Shown here: piece after piece, positions 52,874 to 60,413 of the stretch | Position numbering within the stretch: the stretch's first letter is position 1 | How the letters are laid out: each line of letters opens with the position of its first letter | DNA from: Pseudoalteromonas arabiensis | GTDB lineage: Bacteria; Pseudomonadota; Gammaproteobacteria; Enterobacterales; Alteromonadaceae | Assembly: GCF_001550155.1 (NCBI RefSeq) | Contig: NZ_LRUF01000005.1 | Location: 241,255-305,254 of the forward strand | Direction: 5' to 3' | Length of the DNA: 64,000 nt | The notes under the pieces: generated by a model | Told to the model about the DNA's origin: nothing | Databases searched by the model: none | What the model saw: only the letters and a program-made list of their open reading frames with translations | Program-made: the position numbers and the translations under genes

Positions 52874-54346
52874 ATGGCAAGTGAAAAATTTAATATTTTT
52901 TCTTTTCGCGGAAAAATGAAAGTATTACATCTAAGCTGGCTCGCATTTTTTATTACCTTTTTTGTTTGGTTTAATTTTGCCCCCTTATTGCAAGCGGTAA
53001 AAACAACATTAGGCCTAACAACTGAACAAATTAAAACCTTACTTATTTTGAATGTGGCGTTAACGATCCCAGCTCGGGTGATCATTGGCATGCTAACGGA
53101 TAAATATGGTCCACGATTAGTTTATTCATGCTTGTTGGTTATCAGCTCGATACCTTGTTTTATGTTTGCTTTTGCAGATAGCTTTTTACAAGCTGCTATT
53201 GCACGCTTTCTACTTGGTTTTATTGGCGCTGGTTTTGTTATTGGCATTCGTATGGTGTCTGAATGGTTCCCACATCATGAATTAGGTACCGCAGAAGGCA
53301 TTTATGGGGGATGGGGTAATTTTGGGTCAGCGGCTGCGGCTTTTTCACTCCCTACCCTTGCATTAATTTTTGGTGGTGATGATGGCTGGCGTTATGCAAT
53401 AGGTGTGACGGGGCTTCTTAGCCTTATATTTGGATTTATTTATTATGCTAACGTAACTAATACACCTAAAGGCTCAACCTACTTTAGGCCAAAAAACTTG
53501 GGGGCAATGGAAGTCACATCAAAAGGTGATTTTTTTCTACTTTTAATCATGAAAATTCCCATGTATGCAGCACTGGCTTTGTTAACTTGGAAGCTCTCAC
53601 CGAGCGGTGTCGGTATGCTAGATGCAAACATTGTTAACTTTATTTATGGTGCATTGGTTTTACTCTATTTATTTGAAGTTAAAAAAGTATGGACAGTGAA
53701 TAAAAACGTATTCGAGCAAGAAGTGCCAGAACTACATCGTTATAGTTTTAAACAAGTGGCCGTGTTAGATATTCTTTACTTTACTAATTTTGGTTCAGAA
53801 TTAGCGGTTGTTTCAATGTTGCCACTCTTCTTTGCTGATACTTTTTCGCTGGATCCTGTTATGGCAGGGATGGTTGCTGGTGCCTACGCATTTATGAACT
53901 TAATGTCTCGCCCTGCGGGTGGTTTTATTTCTGATAAATTTGGTCGAAGAACAACATTGTTGATCTTAACTGCGGGTCTTGCTGCTGGTTATTTCCTAAT
54001 GGGGATGGTTAATGCACAGTGGCCGTTATGGCTTGCTGTTGTTACAGCTATGGCATGCTCGTTCTTTGTTCAGTCGGGTGAAGGAGCTGTATTTGCTGTT
54101 GTTCCCTTAATAAAACGTCGCTTAACGGGACAAATAGCGGGTATGACAGGAGCGTATGGTAATGTAGGAGCCGTAACGTTTTTAACCGTTTTATCATTAG
54201 TCGATTACGCAACCTTTTTCTATGTCATTGCAGGGACTGCTATGATTGGTTTTGTCACTTTGTTCTTTATGGATGAACCGAGAGGGCAAATAGCTGAAGT
54301 AAGAGAAGATGGCACCGTTGAATTAATTGATGTCTCACATAAATAA
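52874..54346 (+). CDS. NarK/NasA-type nitrate transporter (third copy)
   Basis: 490-residue NNP-family transporter, 12 helices. Landmarks: FVWFNFAPLLQAVKTTLGLT in helix 1, MLTDKYGPR (loop 2-3), FVIGIRMVSEWFP and GIYGGWGNFGSA (nitrate signature, about 135-160), and a second GAYGNVGAVTFL (about 425). The conserved arginine in GIRMVSEW is the nitrate-binding residue type of the family. ATG at 52874 with GGAG six bases before it is chosen; the frame to 52841 lies too close to the FNR box. A terminator hairpin follows. Confidence 0.93.
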   Translation: MASEKFNIFSFRGKMKVLHLSWLAFFITFFVWFNFAPLLQAVKTTLGLTTEQIKTLLILNVALTIPARVIIGMLTDKYGPRLVYSCLLVISSIPCFMFAFADSFLQAAIARFLLGFIGAGFVIGIRMVSEWFPHHELGTAEGIYGGWGNFGSAAAAFSLPTLALIFGGDDGWRYAIGVTGLLSLIFGFIYYANVTNTPKGSTYFRPKNLGAMEVTSKGDFFLLLIMKIPMYAALALLTWKLSPSGVGMLDANIVNFIYGALVLLYLFEVKKVWTVNKNVFEQEVPELHRYSFKQVAVLDILYFTNFGSELAVVSMLPLFFADTFSLDPVMAGMVAGAYAFMNLMSRPAGGFISDKFGRRTTLLILTAGLAAGYFLMGMVNAQWPLWLAVVTAMACSFFVQSGEGAVFAVVPLIKRRLTGQIAGMTGAYGNVGAVTFLTVLSLVDYATFFYVIAGTAMIGFVTLFFMDEPRGQIAEVREDGTVELIDVSHK

Positions 54347-54360
54347 ACATTAATCCATTT

Positions 54361-54390
54361 AAAAGCCAGCATAACATTGTGCTGGCTTTT
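54361..54390. terminator. Bidirectional terminator between narK and mogA
   Basis: 11-bp stem AAAAGCCAGCA / TGCTGGCTTTT between the convergent genes; T-tracts on both strands. Confidence 0.85.
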
Positions 54391-54410
54391 CTCGTTTATA
54401 TAGTGTGGTT

Positions 54411-54938
54411 TTAGCCCTTAGGTCTAAAAACCTGAATGACAGAGTCATCACATTCCAAATAAGGCCCCTCAAGTAAATCAATACAATAGGGAATAGCTGG
54501 GAAAACGGCATCAAGGCATTGACGAATTGCTTTTGGCTTACCCGGTAAATTGATAATCAACGAACTGTCTCTGATCCCTGCTGTTTGTCGAGAGAGTATT
54601 GCCGTTGGCACGTATTTTAAGCTTTCTAGGCGCATTAACTCACCAAAACCAGGCATCATTTTGTCGCATACAGCTTCTGTCGCTTCTGGGGTCACATCAC
54701 GTTTTGCCGGACCTGTTCCACCTGTTGTAATGATCAGAGCGCATTTTTCGTTATCTGCAAGATTACATAATGCATTTTCTATTAAAGGTTGCTCGTCTTC
54801 TACAAGTTGATAGCAAGCTTGCCACGGCGAGCTTAGATAGCTATTTAATGCTTCAACAATACTTGGCCCTGATAAATCATCATATTGCCCGCGGCTAGCG
54901 CGATCACTCACGGTTAAAATACCAATTTTTGTTGTCAT
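54411..54938 (-). CDS. mogA: Molybdopterin adenylyltransferase MogA
   Basis: 175-residue MogA, which adenylylates molybdopterin before MoeA adds molybdenum. ILTVSDRASRGQYDDLSGPSI (about 7-27), TTGGTGPAKRDVTPEAT (about 68-84) and NLPGKPKAIRQCLDAVFPAIPYCIDLLEGP near the end fit E. coli MogA better than MoaB. ATG at 54938 matches the family N terminus; the ATG at 54956 adds six residues and is possible. Divergent from nrdG across the FNR/NarL region. Confidence 0.93.
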   Translation of the reverse strand: MTTKIGILTVSDRASRGQYDDLSGPSIVEALNSYLSSPWQACYQLVEDEQPLIENALCNLADNEKCALIITTGGTGPAKRDVTPEATEAVCDKMMPGFGELMRLESLKYVPTAILSRQTAGIRDSSLIINLPGKPKAIRQCLDAVFPAIPYCIDLLEGPYLECDDSVIQVFRPKG

Positions 54939-54997
54939 ATCTGTCTCACTGTTCATTTATTTATGGGCACTTTAACAAAGCCATAGCTAAAGATAAC

Positions 54998-55013
54998 TCC
55001 TCCTTAGTAGGTA
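54998..55013. promoter_or_regulatory. NarL/NarP heptamer pair, mogA-nrdG region
   Basis: TCCTCCT and GTAGGTA with TA between; each one mismatch from consensus. A further TACCTAT lies near 55052. Confidence 0.58.
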
Positions 55014-55091
55014 GTTCTTGAACGACTTAAACCAAGGCTTAGTAATAAATTATAACTACCTATTTTGTGCGTAAATTGACCGTGTGATTTA

Positions 55092-55105
55092 TTGATTTAG
55101 ATCAA
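55092..55105 (+). promoter_or_regulatory. FNR box
   Basis: TTGATTTAGATCAA, perfect FNR box, 77 bases before the nrdG ATG; TACATT at 55125-55130 is a suitable -10, giving a class II spacing. Confidence 0.88.
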
Positions 55106-55182
55106 TAAACGAATTGGCATTAAATACATTAAATACTATATATTGATTTTAATTTAATTTTTAACACAATATATGGTGTTTT

Positions 55183-55635
55183 ATGTTTAAGGTGCTAGAG
55201 CCGCAGATTTGTTTTCAAGAAGTGCCTAATGAGGTGGCTCTTGGTTTTATCTGTACGGGCTGTCCTCTTAAATGCCGTGGTTGCCACAGTGTTGATACAT
55301 GGGATCCAAAACAAGGAGAAGACTTAACTAAGGCACATTTTGAGGCTTGGATAGCACGCTATAGACGATTAATAACATGCATTGTTTTCTTCGGTGGTGA
55401 GTGGCAAGAGCGTTGTTTAATTAGTTACTTAAAAATAGCTAAACAACAGGGGCTAGCAACCTGCTTATATACGGGGCTAGACGACGTATCTCATAGCTTG
55501 AAAGTCGAGCTTACTTACTTAAAAACAGGCCCTTATATTCCCGAGTATGGTGGGCTTGCTAGTCGTACTACTAACCAAAAGTACATTGAAGTTGCTAGCG
55601 GAAGATTACTTAACTCATTATTTTTAAAAGGATAA
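55183..55635 (+). CDS. nrdG: Anaerobic ribonucleotide reductase activase NrdG
   Basis: 150-residue radical-SAM activase that puts the glycyl radical on NrdD. The cluster motif CPLKCRGC is C27-C31-C34 (CxxxCxxC), followed by HSVDTWD and FFGGEW. Shorter variant of the family but not truncated. It precedes nrdD by four bases; E. coli has the opposite order, nrdD-nrdG. Confidence 0.93.
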   Translation: MFKVLEPQICFQEVPNEVALGFICTGCPLKCRGCHSVDTWDPKQGEDLTKAHFEAWIARYRRLITCIVFFGGEWQERCLISYLKIAKQQGLATCLYTGLDDVSHSLKVELTYLKTGPYIPEYGGLASRTTNQKYIEVASGRLLNSLFLKG

Positions 55636-55639
55636 CAAG

Positions 55640-57445
55640 ATGTCTTTACTCACATTAGAACAGTTAAAAGAAAAAATACATTTCATACGAAACTATACGC
55701 AGGCAACAAATGCTGCTGATGGCTCTACAGTGGATGCAAACGCCAATGTGACATTAAAGAATGTAGCAACACTGGAGTCTGAAATTATGAAAGACTACTT
55801 TATTCAAGTTAATCGCTCACAAGTTGCTGGCAAAATAAAAGAGCTGTATGGCGAACAGTTGAGCCAAGAGTACATTAGGCAAATAGAAAACCATGAAATC
55901 TATGTTCATGACGAAACCAGCTTAAAGCCATATTGCACATCAATTACTATGTATCCTTTTTTGCTGGATGGCTTAACTAAATTAGGTGGAGAGTCAAAAG
56001 CTCCCAAGCATTTAGAATCATTCTGCGGTAGCTTTGTTAATTTGGTTTTTGCTATTAGTGCACAATTTGCAGGGGCAGTTGCCACGGTCGAGTTCTTAAT
56101 GTATTTCGATTATTTTGCCCGAAAGGATTATGGCGATAATTATTTAACGACTCATCCACACGCTATTAAAAATCATCTTCAACATGTGGTTTATGCACTA
56201 AATCAACCTGCTGCAGCAAGAGGTTATCAAAGTGTGTTTTGGAACATCTCTTTGTACGATGCTGAGTACTTTAATGCAATGTTTGGTCACTTTGTCTTTC
56301 CAGATGCAACGCCTGCTAACTGGCCGACCGTAAAAGGCTTACAACAGTTCTTTTTGGACTGGTTTAATGATGAGCGCAGTAAAGCTATTTTAACATTTCC
56401 CGTTGTTACAGCTGCTATGCTTGTCGAAAATGAAGCACCTAAAGATAAAGAGTTTGCGTTAATGTGTGCAAAAAATCTGAGTGAAGGTGGGTCGTTCTTT
56501 ATATATCAATCTGAAAACCCTGACTCTTTAGCATCTTGCTGCAGACTTAGAAATGAAATTAATGATCACAGTTTTTCATATAGCCTTGGAGCGGGCGGGG
56601 TTGCTACAGGATCAATCAATGTCATCACTTTAAATATGAATCGTTTAGTTCAGGATAATCGTGACTTACAAGTAGAAGTCGAGAAAATTCATAAGTATCA
56701 AATAGCTTATAGAACTTTAATGGAAGAGTATTTTCAAGCAGGGATGCTGCCAGTTTATGATGCAGGATTTATCTCGTTCAAAAAACAGTTTTTAACAGTG
56801 GGCATTAATGGCTTAGTTGAAGCAGCTCAATATTTAGGATTACAAATAAATACAGGCGATGAATATAAAAGCTGGGTTAAGGAGCAACTTAAAATTATTT
56901 ATCAAGCTAATCGAGCTGCAACAAAGGAAACCGGATACTTATTTAATACAGAGTTTGTTCCTGCTGAGAACTTAGGTGTTAAAAATGCGAAGTGGGATTT
57001 AAAAGAGGGTTATGAAGTTCCACGTGATTGTTATAACAGCTATTTTTATATTGTAGAAGATGAAACGATTAATCATCTCGATAAGTTTATTCTACATGGT
57101 AGTGAAATGGTGGAGTATCTGGATGGTGGCTCAGCGCTGCATTTAAACTTAGATGAACACTTAGATGTGCATCAATACTTAAAGTTATTGAATATTGCCG
57201 CTAAAACGGGGTGTAATTATTTTTGCATAAACGTACGCATCACAATCTGTAATGACTGTGAACACATAGATAAGCGATCGAATCAACGTTGTTCAAACTG
57301 TGGATCAACAAATATTGATTATGGGACACGAGTGATTGGTTATTTAAAAAGAGTATCGGCCTTTAGCCAAGGACGCCGTAAGGAGCATACTTTAAGGCAT
57401 TACCATCTAACTGAAAATAACGTCGCAAACAGAAAGTCGGCATAA
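55640..57445 (+). CDS. nrdD: Anaerobic (class III) ribonucleotide reductase NrdD, without ATP cone
   Basis: 601-residue glycyl-radical enzyme reducing nucleotides without oxygen. The glycyl radical residue is G567 in RVIGYL; upstream is the zinc site CNDC ... CSNC (about 545-560). The active-site region has FCGSFVNL and LASCCRLRNE. The N terminus starts straight with ANVTLKNVATLESEIMKDYF and lacks the 90-residue ATP-cone of E. coli NrdD (712 residues), so dATP inhibition through a cone is absent. Coupled to nrdG, FNR- and probably NarL-controlled. Confidence 0.94.
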   Translation: MSLLTLEQLKEKIHFIRNYTQATNAADGSTVDANANVTLKNVATLESEIMKDYFIQVNRSQVAGKIKELYGEQLSQEYIRQIENHEIYVHDETSLKPYCTSITMYPFLLDGLTKLGGESKAPKHLESFCGSFVNLVFAISAQFAGAVATVEFLMYFDYFARKDYGDNYLTTHPHAIKNHLQHVVYALNQPAAARGYQSVFWNISLYDAEYFNAMFGHFVFPDATPANWPTVKGLQQFFLDWFNDERSKAILTFPVVTAAMLVENEAPKDKEFALMCAKNLSEGGSFFIYQSENPDSLASCCRLRNEINDHSFSYSLGAGGVATGSINVITLNMNRLVQDNRDLQVEVEKIHKYQIAYRTLMEEYFQAGMLPVYDAGFISFKKQFLTVGINGLVEAAQYLGLQINTGDEYKSWVKEQLKIIYQANRAATKETGYLFNTEFVPAENLGVKNAKWDLKEGYEVPRDCYNSYFYIVEDETINHLDKFILHGSEMVEYLDGGSALHLNLDEHLDVHQYLKLLNIAAKTGCNYFCINVRITICNDCEHIDKRSNQRCSNCGSTNIDYGTRVIGYLKRVSAFSQGRRKEHTLRHYHLTENNVANRKSA

Positions 57446-57450
57446 ATTAA

Positions 57451-57472
57451 AAGCGCTTCAGTTGAAGCGCTT
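57451..57472. terminator. Palindromic hairpin between nrdD and ytfE
   Basis: AAGCGCTTC-AGTT-GAAGCGCTT, a perfect stem between the two convergent genes. No long T-run. Confidence 0.6.
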
Positions 57473-57486
57473 ATTGCTGAGGTGCT

Positions 57487-58140
57487 TCATTGTTCGATAA
57501 ATAAAATATTGTTTTCTAAGTGTATATGTTCTTTTAAGTCACAATAAAGTTGCTCTACACCAACATACAACGCTTGCCACGAGCTACATACCCCATCTGG
57601 CGGTGTGAACTGATGTGTAATATCAGCGAGTTTCTCTAATGCTTTAGCGTGCTCTAAATGCTCAGCCTCCATAACTGAAATAGGTCCCGCAGGATAAAAG
57701 CCATTCATAAGCAGTGGGAATAGAATTTCTTCTTCTTTCATCATATGTTCTTGAAGCTCAAATTCCATCGAAACAAGGTGTGATTCCAACTCTTTTGGAA
57801 GTTCTGGGTGATCAGGATGGTTGAGCGTAATCTTCTTTATGAGCTGAATTAACTCAGGAAACTGTTGCCTATGTTTTTCGTGAAAATTGTCAATAATGTG
57901 CGTAATAAGTGAAGCTGTAGGTTGAGCTCCCCACATTAAATGATTAGCTAACTCTTTTTGCAGATCTAATGCATCAAGCTGTGATAAAAATGAGTCATGG
58001 TCAATGTTGATATTCTTTAAAGTCTGCCTTAGAGTTTGTTGCCCGTTAAAGCAATAATCTAGCTTATTTTCATTAAATAAACGCGTGGCACCAGGAATAG
58101 TCGCTGCAAGTTCACCAATTGGTTTGTCTAAAAGTGACAT
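57487..58140 (-). CDS. ytfE: Iron-sulfur cluster repair di-iron protein YtfE/RIC
   Basis: 217-residue di-iron protein (RIC, ScdA, DnrN family) that repairs Fe-S clusters damaged by NO and peroxide. N-terminal ScdA-type domain with LDKPIGELAATIPGATRLFNENKLDYCFNG-type segment (conserved DYC, about 28-30), then the hemerythrin-like four-helix bundle whose iron ligands are the histidines and glutamates in HIIDNFHEKHR, LVSMEFELQEHMMKEEEILFP and MEAEHLEHAKAL, and CDLKEHIHLENNILF. Intact. It ends the anaerobic block; I saw no clear NsrR site upstream in the 180 bases to the next gene. Confidence 0.93.
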   Translation of the reverse strand: MSLLDKPIGELAATIPGATRLFNENKLDYCFNGQQTLRQTLKNINIDHDSFLSQLDALDLQKELANHLMWGAQPTASLITHIIDNFHEKHRQQFPELIQLIKKITLNHPDHPELPKELESHLVSMEFELQEHMMKEEEILFPLLMNGFYPAGPISVMEAEHLEHAKALEKLADITHQFTPPDGVCSSWQALYVGVEQLYCDLKEHIHLENNILFIEQ

Positions 58141-58321
58141 AGTTAAAAGCCTTGAACCGTAAAATGGGTGCTTCTAATCTAAATAAGCAAACTTTGAAAT
58201 GAAATTACCCTAAATGGATAGAAGTAGATAAGAAAGTGAGTATTTGGTAATCGTTTTTGAGGTGACTATCAAATACTCGCGACTGTAAGCTTTATAAATT
58301 TAAAAGAAAGTTGCCGGTGAG

Positions 58322-58669
58322 CTAACCCCAGAAGCAGCCATATTGGTCACTCATTACAACCTTTATAACTGACTCTATGTTTTTAGCTACTGGGGTAGGG
58401 TCGTAGCCGTGCCATTTTAGGTCGCGCTTCATCCAAAAAATTTTCCATTGCTTCTGAATCTTCACCCACGTCAACTTGGCATTATCAGTGTCCATATATT
58501 GAGTTTTGTCGCGCCAGTTTTGGCGACGTTCATAGATATACACCGACTGATTGTCGATGCGAAAACCAATGTCAAATTCATTACGAACATGCACAGGTGG
58601 GCGGTGTTTCTCGAGTGCTTCGCCGACCACTTTCTCAATGTGTTTAATTTCAAATTCACTGATTGCCAT
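58322..58669 (-). CDS. DUF3024 family protein
   Basis: 115-residue soluble protein. The block KIQKQWKIFWMKRDLKWHGYDP (read in parts) is the DUF3024 core, and the N-terminal FEIKHIEKVVGEALEKHRPPVHVRNEFDIGF fits the family. No function is known. First gene of the accessory patch on the right of the nitrate block. AAGG lies nine bases before the ATG. Confidence 0.75.
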   Translation of the reverse strand: MAISEFEIKHIEKVVGEALEKHRPPVHVRNEFDIGFRIDNQSVYIYERRQNWRDKTQYMDTDNAKLTWVKIQKQWKIFWMKRDLKWHGYDPTPVAKNIESVIKVVMSDQYGCFWG

Positions 58670-58689
58670 TGTTATGTACCTTTTTTATT

Positions 58690-58717
58690 CCAACTACCCT
58701 AAATATAAGGTAGTTGG
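58690..58717. repeat. 9-bp inverted repeat with T-run before the DUF3024 gene
   Basis: CCAACTACC (58690-58698) and GGTAGTTGG (58709-58717), 10-base loop, then six T on the plus strand. It looks like a terminator on the plus strand, although no gene reads into it; on the minus strand it lies 21 bases before the DUF3024 start and could be an operator. Confidence 0.55.
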
Positions 58718-58866
58718 TTTTTTAGTTCTGTGTCTAAGACAAAAATTAAGTATCACCATAATAAGTGCCTACTTCCAAGGCTTTACTATTTAACTTTTTA
58801 GTTCGTGTTTTTTCTTTTTTTTTATTTCTCGCCCAGCATGATCTTCTCGAAATTAGTAATAGGGTC

Positions 58867-59934
58867 TTAACCGTGTGCGGTTAGTAAGGTGCACAAGGGC
58901 TCGTTAATGTAGTAATTTGCACGGCCAACTTTTTGTTTGGTCAAAAAGCCATGATCTACCAACTGTTCTAAATACTTGGTGGCGGTAATACGGGTTACAC
59001 CGAGTTCTTCAACAATAAAGTCTATTTTGGTGTAAGGGTGGTTAAATAAGTTGTTGAGTAAGTCTTGGCTGTAAATTTTAGGAAGCTGCTCTCTAATACC
59101 GTGTTTTACTTCTGCCATAAGGGTTTTCATGGCGGTGATAAGTGAAATAGTGTTTTGTGCAGTATCAATGACACCATCAAGCATAAACTCTAACCAAGGC
59201 TCCCAATTGCCAGTGTCGCGCACGGCTTGTAAGTTAGCGTAGTAATCAGCCTTGTTCTGAATTACAAATCGGCTTAAGTAAAGCACGGGTAAGTTCAGTA
59301 AATCTTTGGTGACTAAATATAAAATATTTAAAATACGCCCCGTACGGCCGTTGCCATCGTAAAACGGGTGAATGCTCTCAAACTGGTGATGAATAATGGC
59401 CATTTTCACCAATGGGTCGGCATCGCATAGTTCATCGTTATTGATAAACTGCACAAGGTTATCCATAAGCTTTGTAATTTCATCGGCGTGTTGTGGTGGT
59501 GTGTAAACCACTTCACCTGTACGTGCGTTTTTTAGGTCAGTACCTGGGAGCTTTCGTAGACCTGCATCGTTATGTTCTAGATTTTTTTGTATTGCGAGTA
59601 TGTCATCAAGATGAATAAGTTTGCTTTTTCGCGCGGTTTTAAACCCTTGCTTTAAAGCGACGGCATAATCTTGTACTTCTTTTGTAGCGGGGTTAGTTAC
59701 CGCTTCTTCAAAAAGGTTTGCTCTATAGAGTTCATCGTGTGTAGTTACGATGTGAGCTGTTTTTTGCTTCTTGTAAAGAGAGCGTATTAATCAATATAGC
59801 TTTGTTAGGTATGCTAGCTGCGATGCCTTTCAATTTAGCTAGATGTCGATGGGCGGTGGCAGTTTTTTTAAAACAGCACGGGTTTCCCACTGCTCAATAT
59901 TTACAAGCGGTAAAAGCTTAATATTAGTAGACAT
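58867..59934 (-). pseudogene. Fic family protein gene, broken by two deletions
   Basis: Full-length Fic (AMP-transferase-type) proteins of this group have about 370 residues. Here the reading frame starts at ATG 59934 (STNIKLLPLVNIEQWETR...), but a run of seven A on the coding strand (59863-59869), where eight would keep frame, leads to a stop after 31 codons. A second break near 59748-59757 removes about 11 bases. The open part, 58867-59511, encodes an intact Fic domain with HPFYDGNGRTGR near its residues 52-63 and a C-terminal winged helix (about 160-210). A GTG at 59511 could start a truncated 214-residue product. The second deletion removes the SxxIEN segment, the auto-inhibitory helix of such proteins. 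Confidence 0.85.
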
Positions 59935-59970
59935 AGATAATTTTTATCCTTTTTTATACACGCCAGTGTT

Positions 59971-60005
59971 GTTATGTATAAATTTTTCATAAAATTATAC
60001 ATAAC
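59971..60005. repeat. 11-bp perfect inverted repeat upstream of the fic gene
   Basis: GTTATGTATAA (59971-59981) and TTATACATAAC (59995-60005). It lies 37 bases upstream of the fic ATG, an operator-like place. Confidence 0.75.
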
Positions 60006-60041
60006 CTACATAACCTACATAACCTACATAACCTACATAAC
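59998..60041. repeat. 9-bp tandem repeat, about five units
   Basis: TACATAACC repeated at 59998, 60007, 60016 and 60025, with a fifth unit of eight bases at 60034-60041. Unit 1 overlaps the right arm of the palindrome just before it, so the array seems to have grown from that arm. Confidence 0.92.
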
Positions 60042-60347
60042 ATGTATAGTAATTCCATTTATTTATATACGTTATCTTATGCATAGCTTCCTAAACCTCT
60101 CGTTGAATAAAACAATGTCATTGTAAATTTGTTTTTACTGGCTTTAGTTTCTACTTCGGCTTTTGAGCTTTTAGTACATCTGATAATGCGATGAATCGAC
60201 GACGATTACTTAGTAGAAAGCGAAGTTTTCAAGTACCTTCTTTTCCTTAACGTTCATATACCCATATTTTAAAGCTTAATAAGATGGTTTTGGTGAGCAC
60301 TCAGGTCTCAACTTGAATCGATAAAAATGGGTAACTGTTAAAGTTAA

Positions 60348-60413
60348 ATAAAAACGGGTACTGTGCCTGTAGGTTTACTTGAACCAAAAGATGAAAATTG
60401 GAAGGCTTTATAA
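60348..60413 (+). pseudogene. Possible 3' remnant of a lost toxin gene
   Basis: A short open stretch after a stop codon reads IKTGTVPVGLLEPKDENWKAL and then TAA, the TAA overlapping the ATG of the immunity-like gene (TAATG). Such coupling is the layout of polymorphic-toxin/immunity pairs. Only 21 codons remain and the link is inferred, not proven. Confidence 0.35.

Noticed and set aside
58141..58321. NsrR or NarL site before ytfE
   Set aside because: The stretch with TACCCTA and GGATAG has wrong bases at the key places and no dyad of NsrR type.
58690..58717. Insertion-sequence terminal repeat
   Set aside because: The two arms are 10 bases apart and no transposase is near.
59998..60041. CRISPR array
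   Set aside because: Units are 9 bases in direct contact without spacers; a simple tandem repeat.
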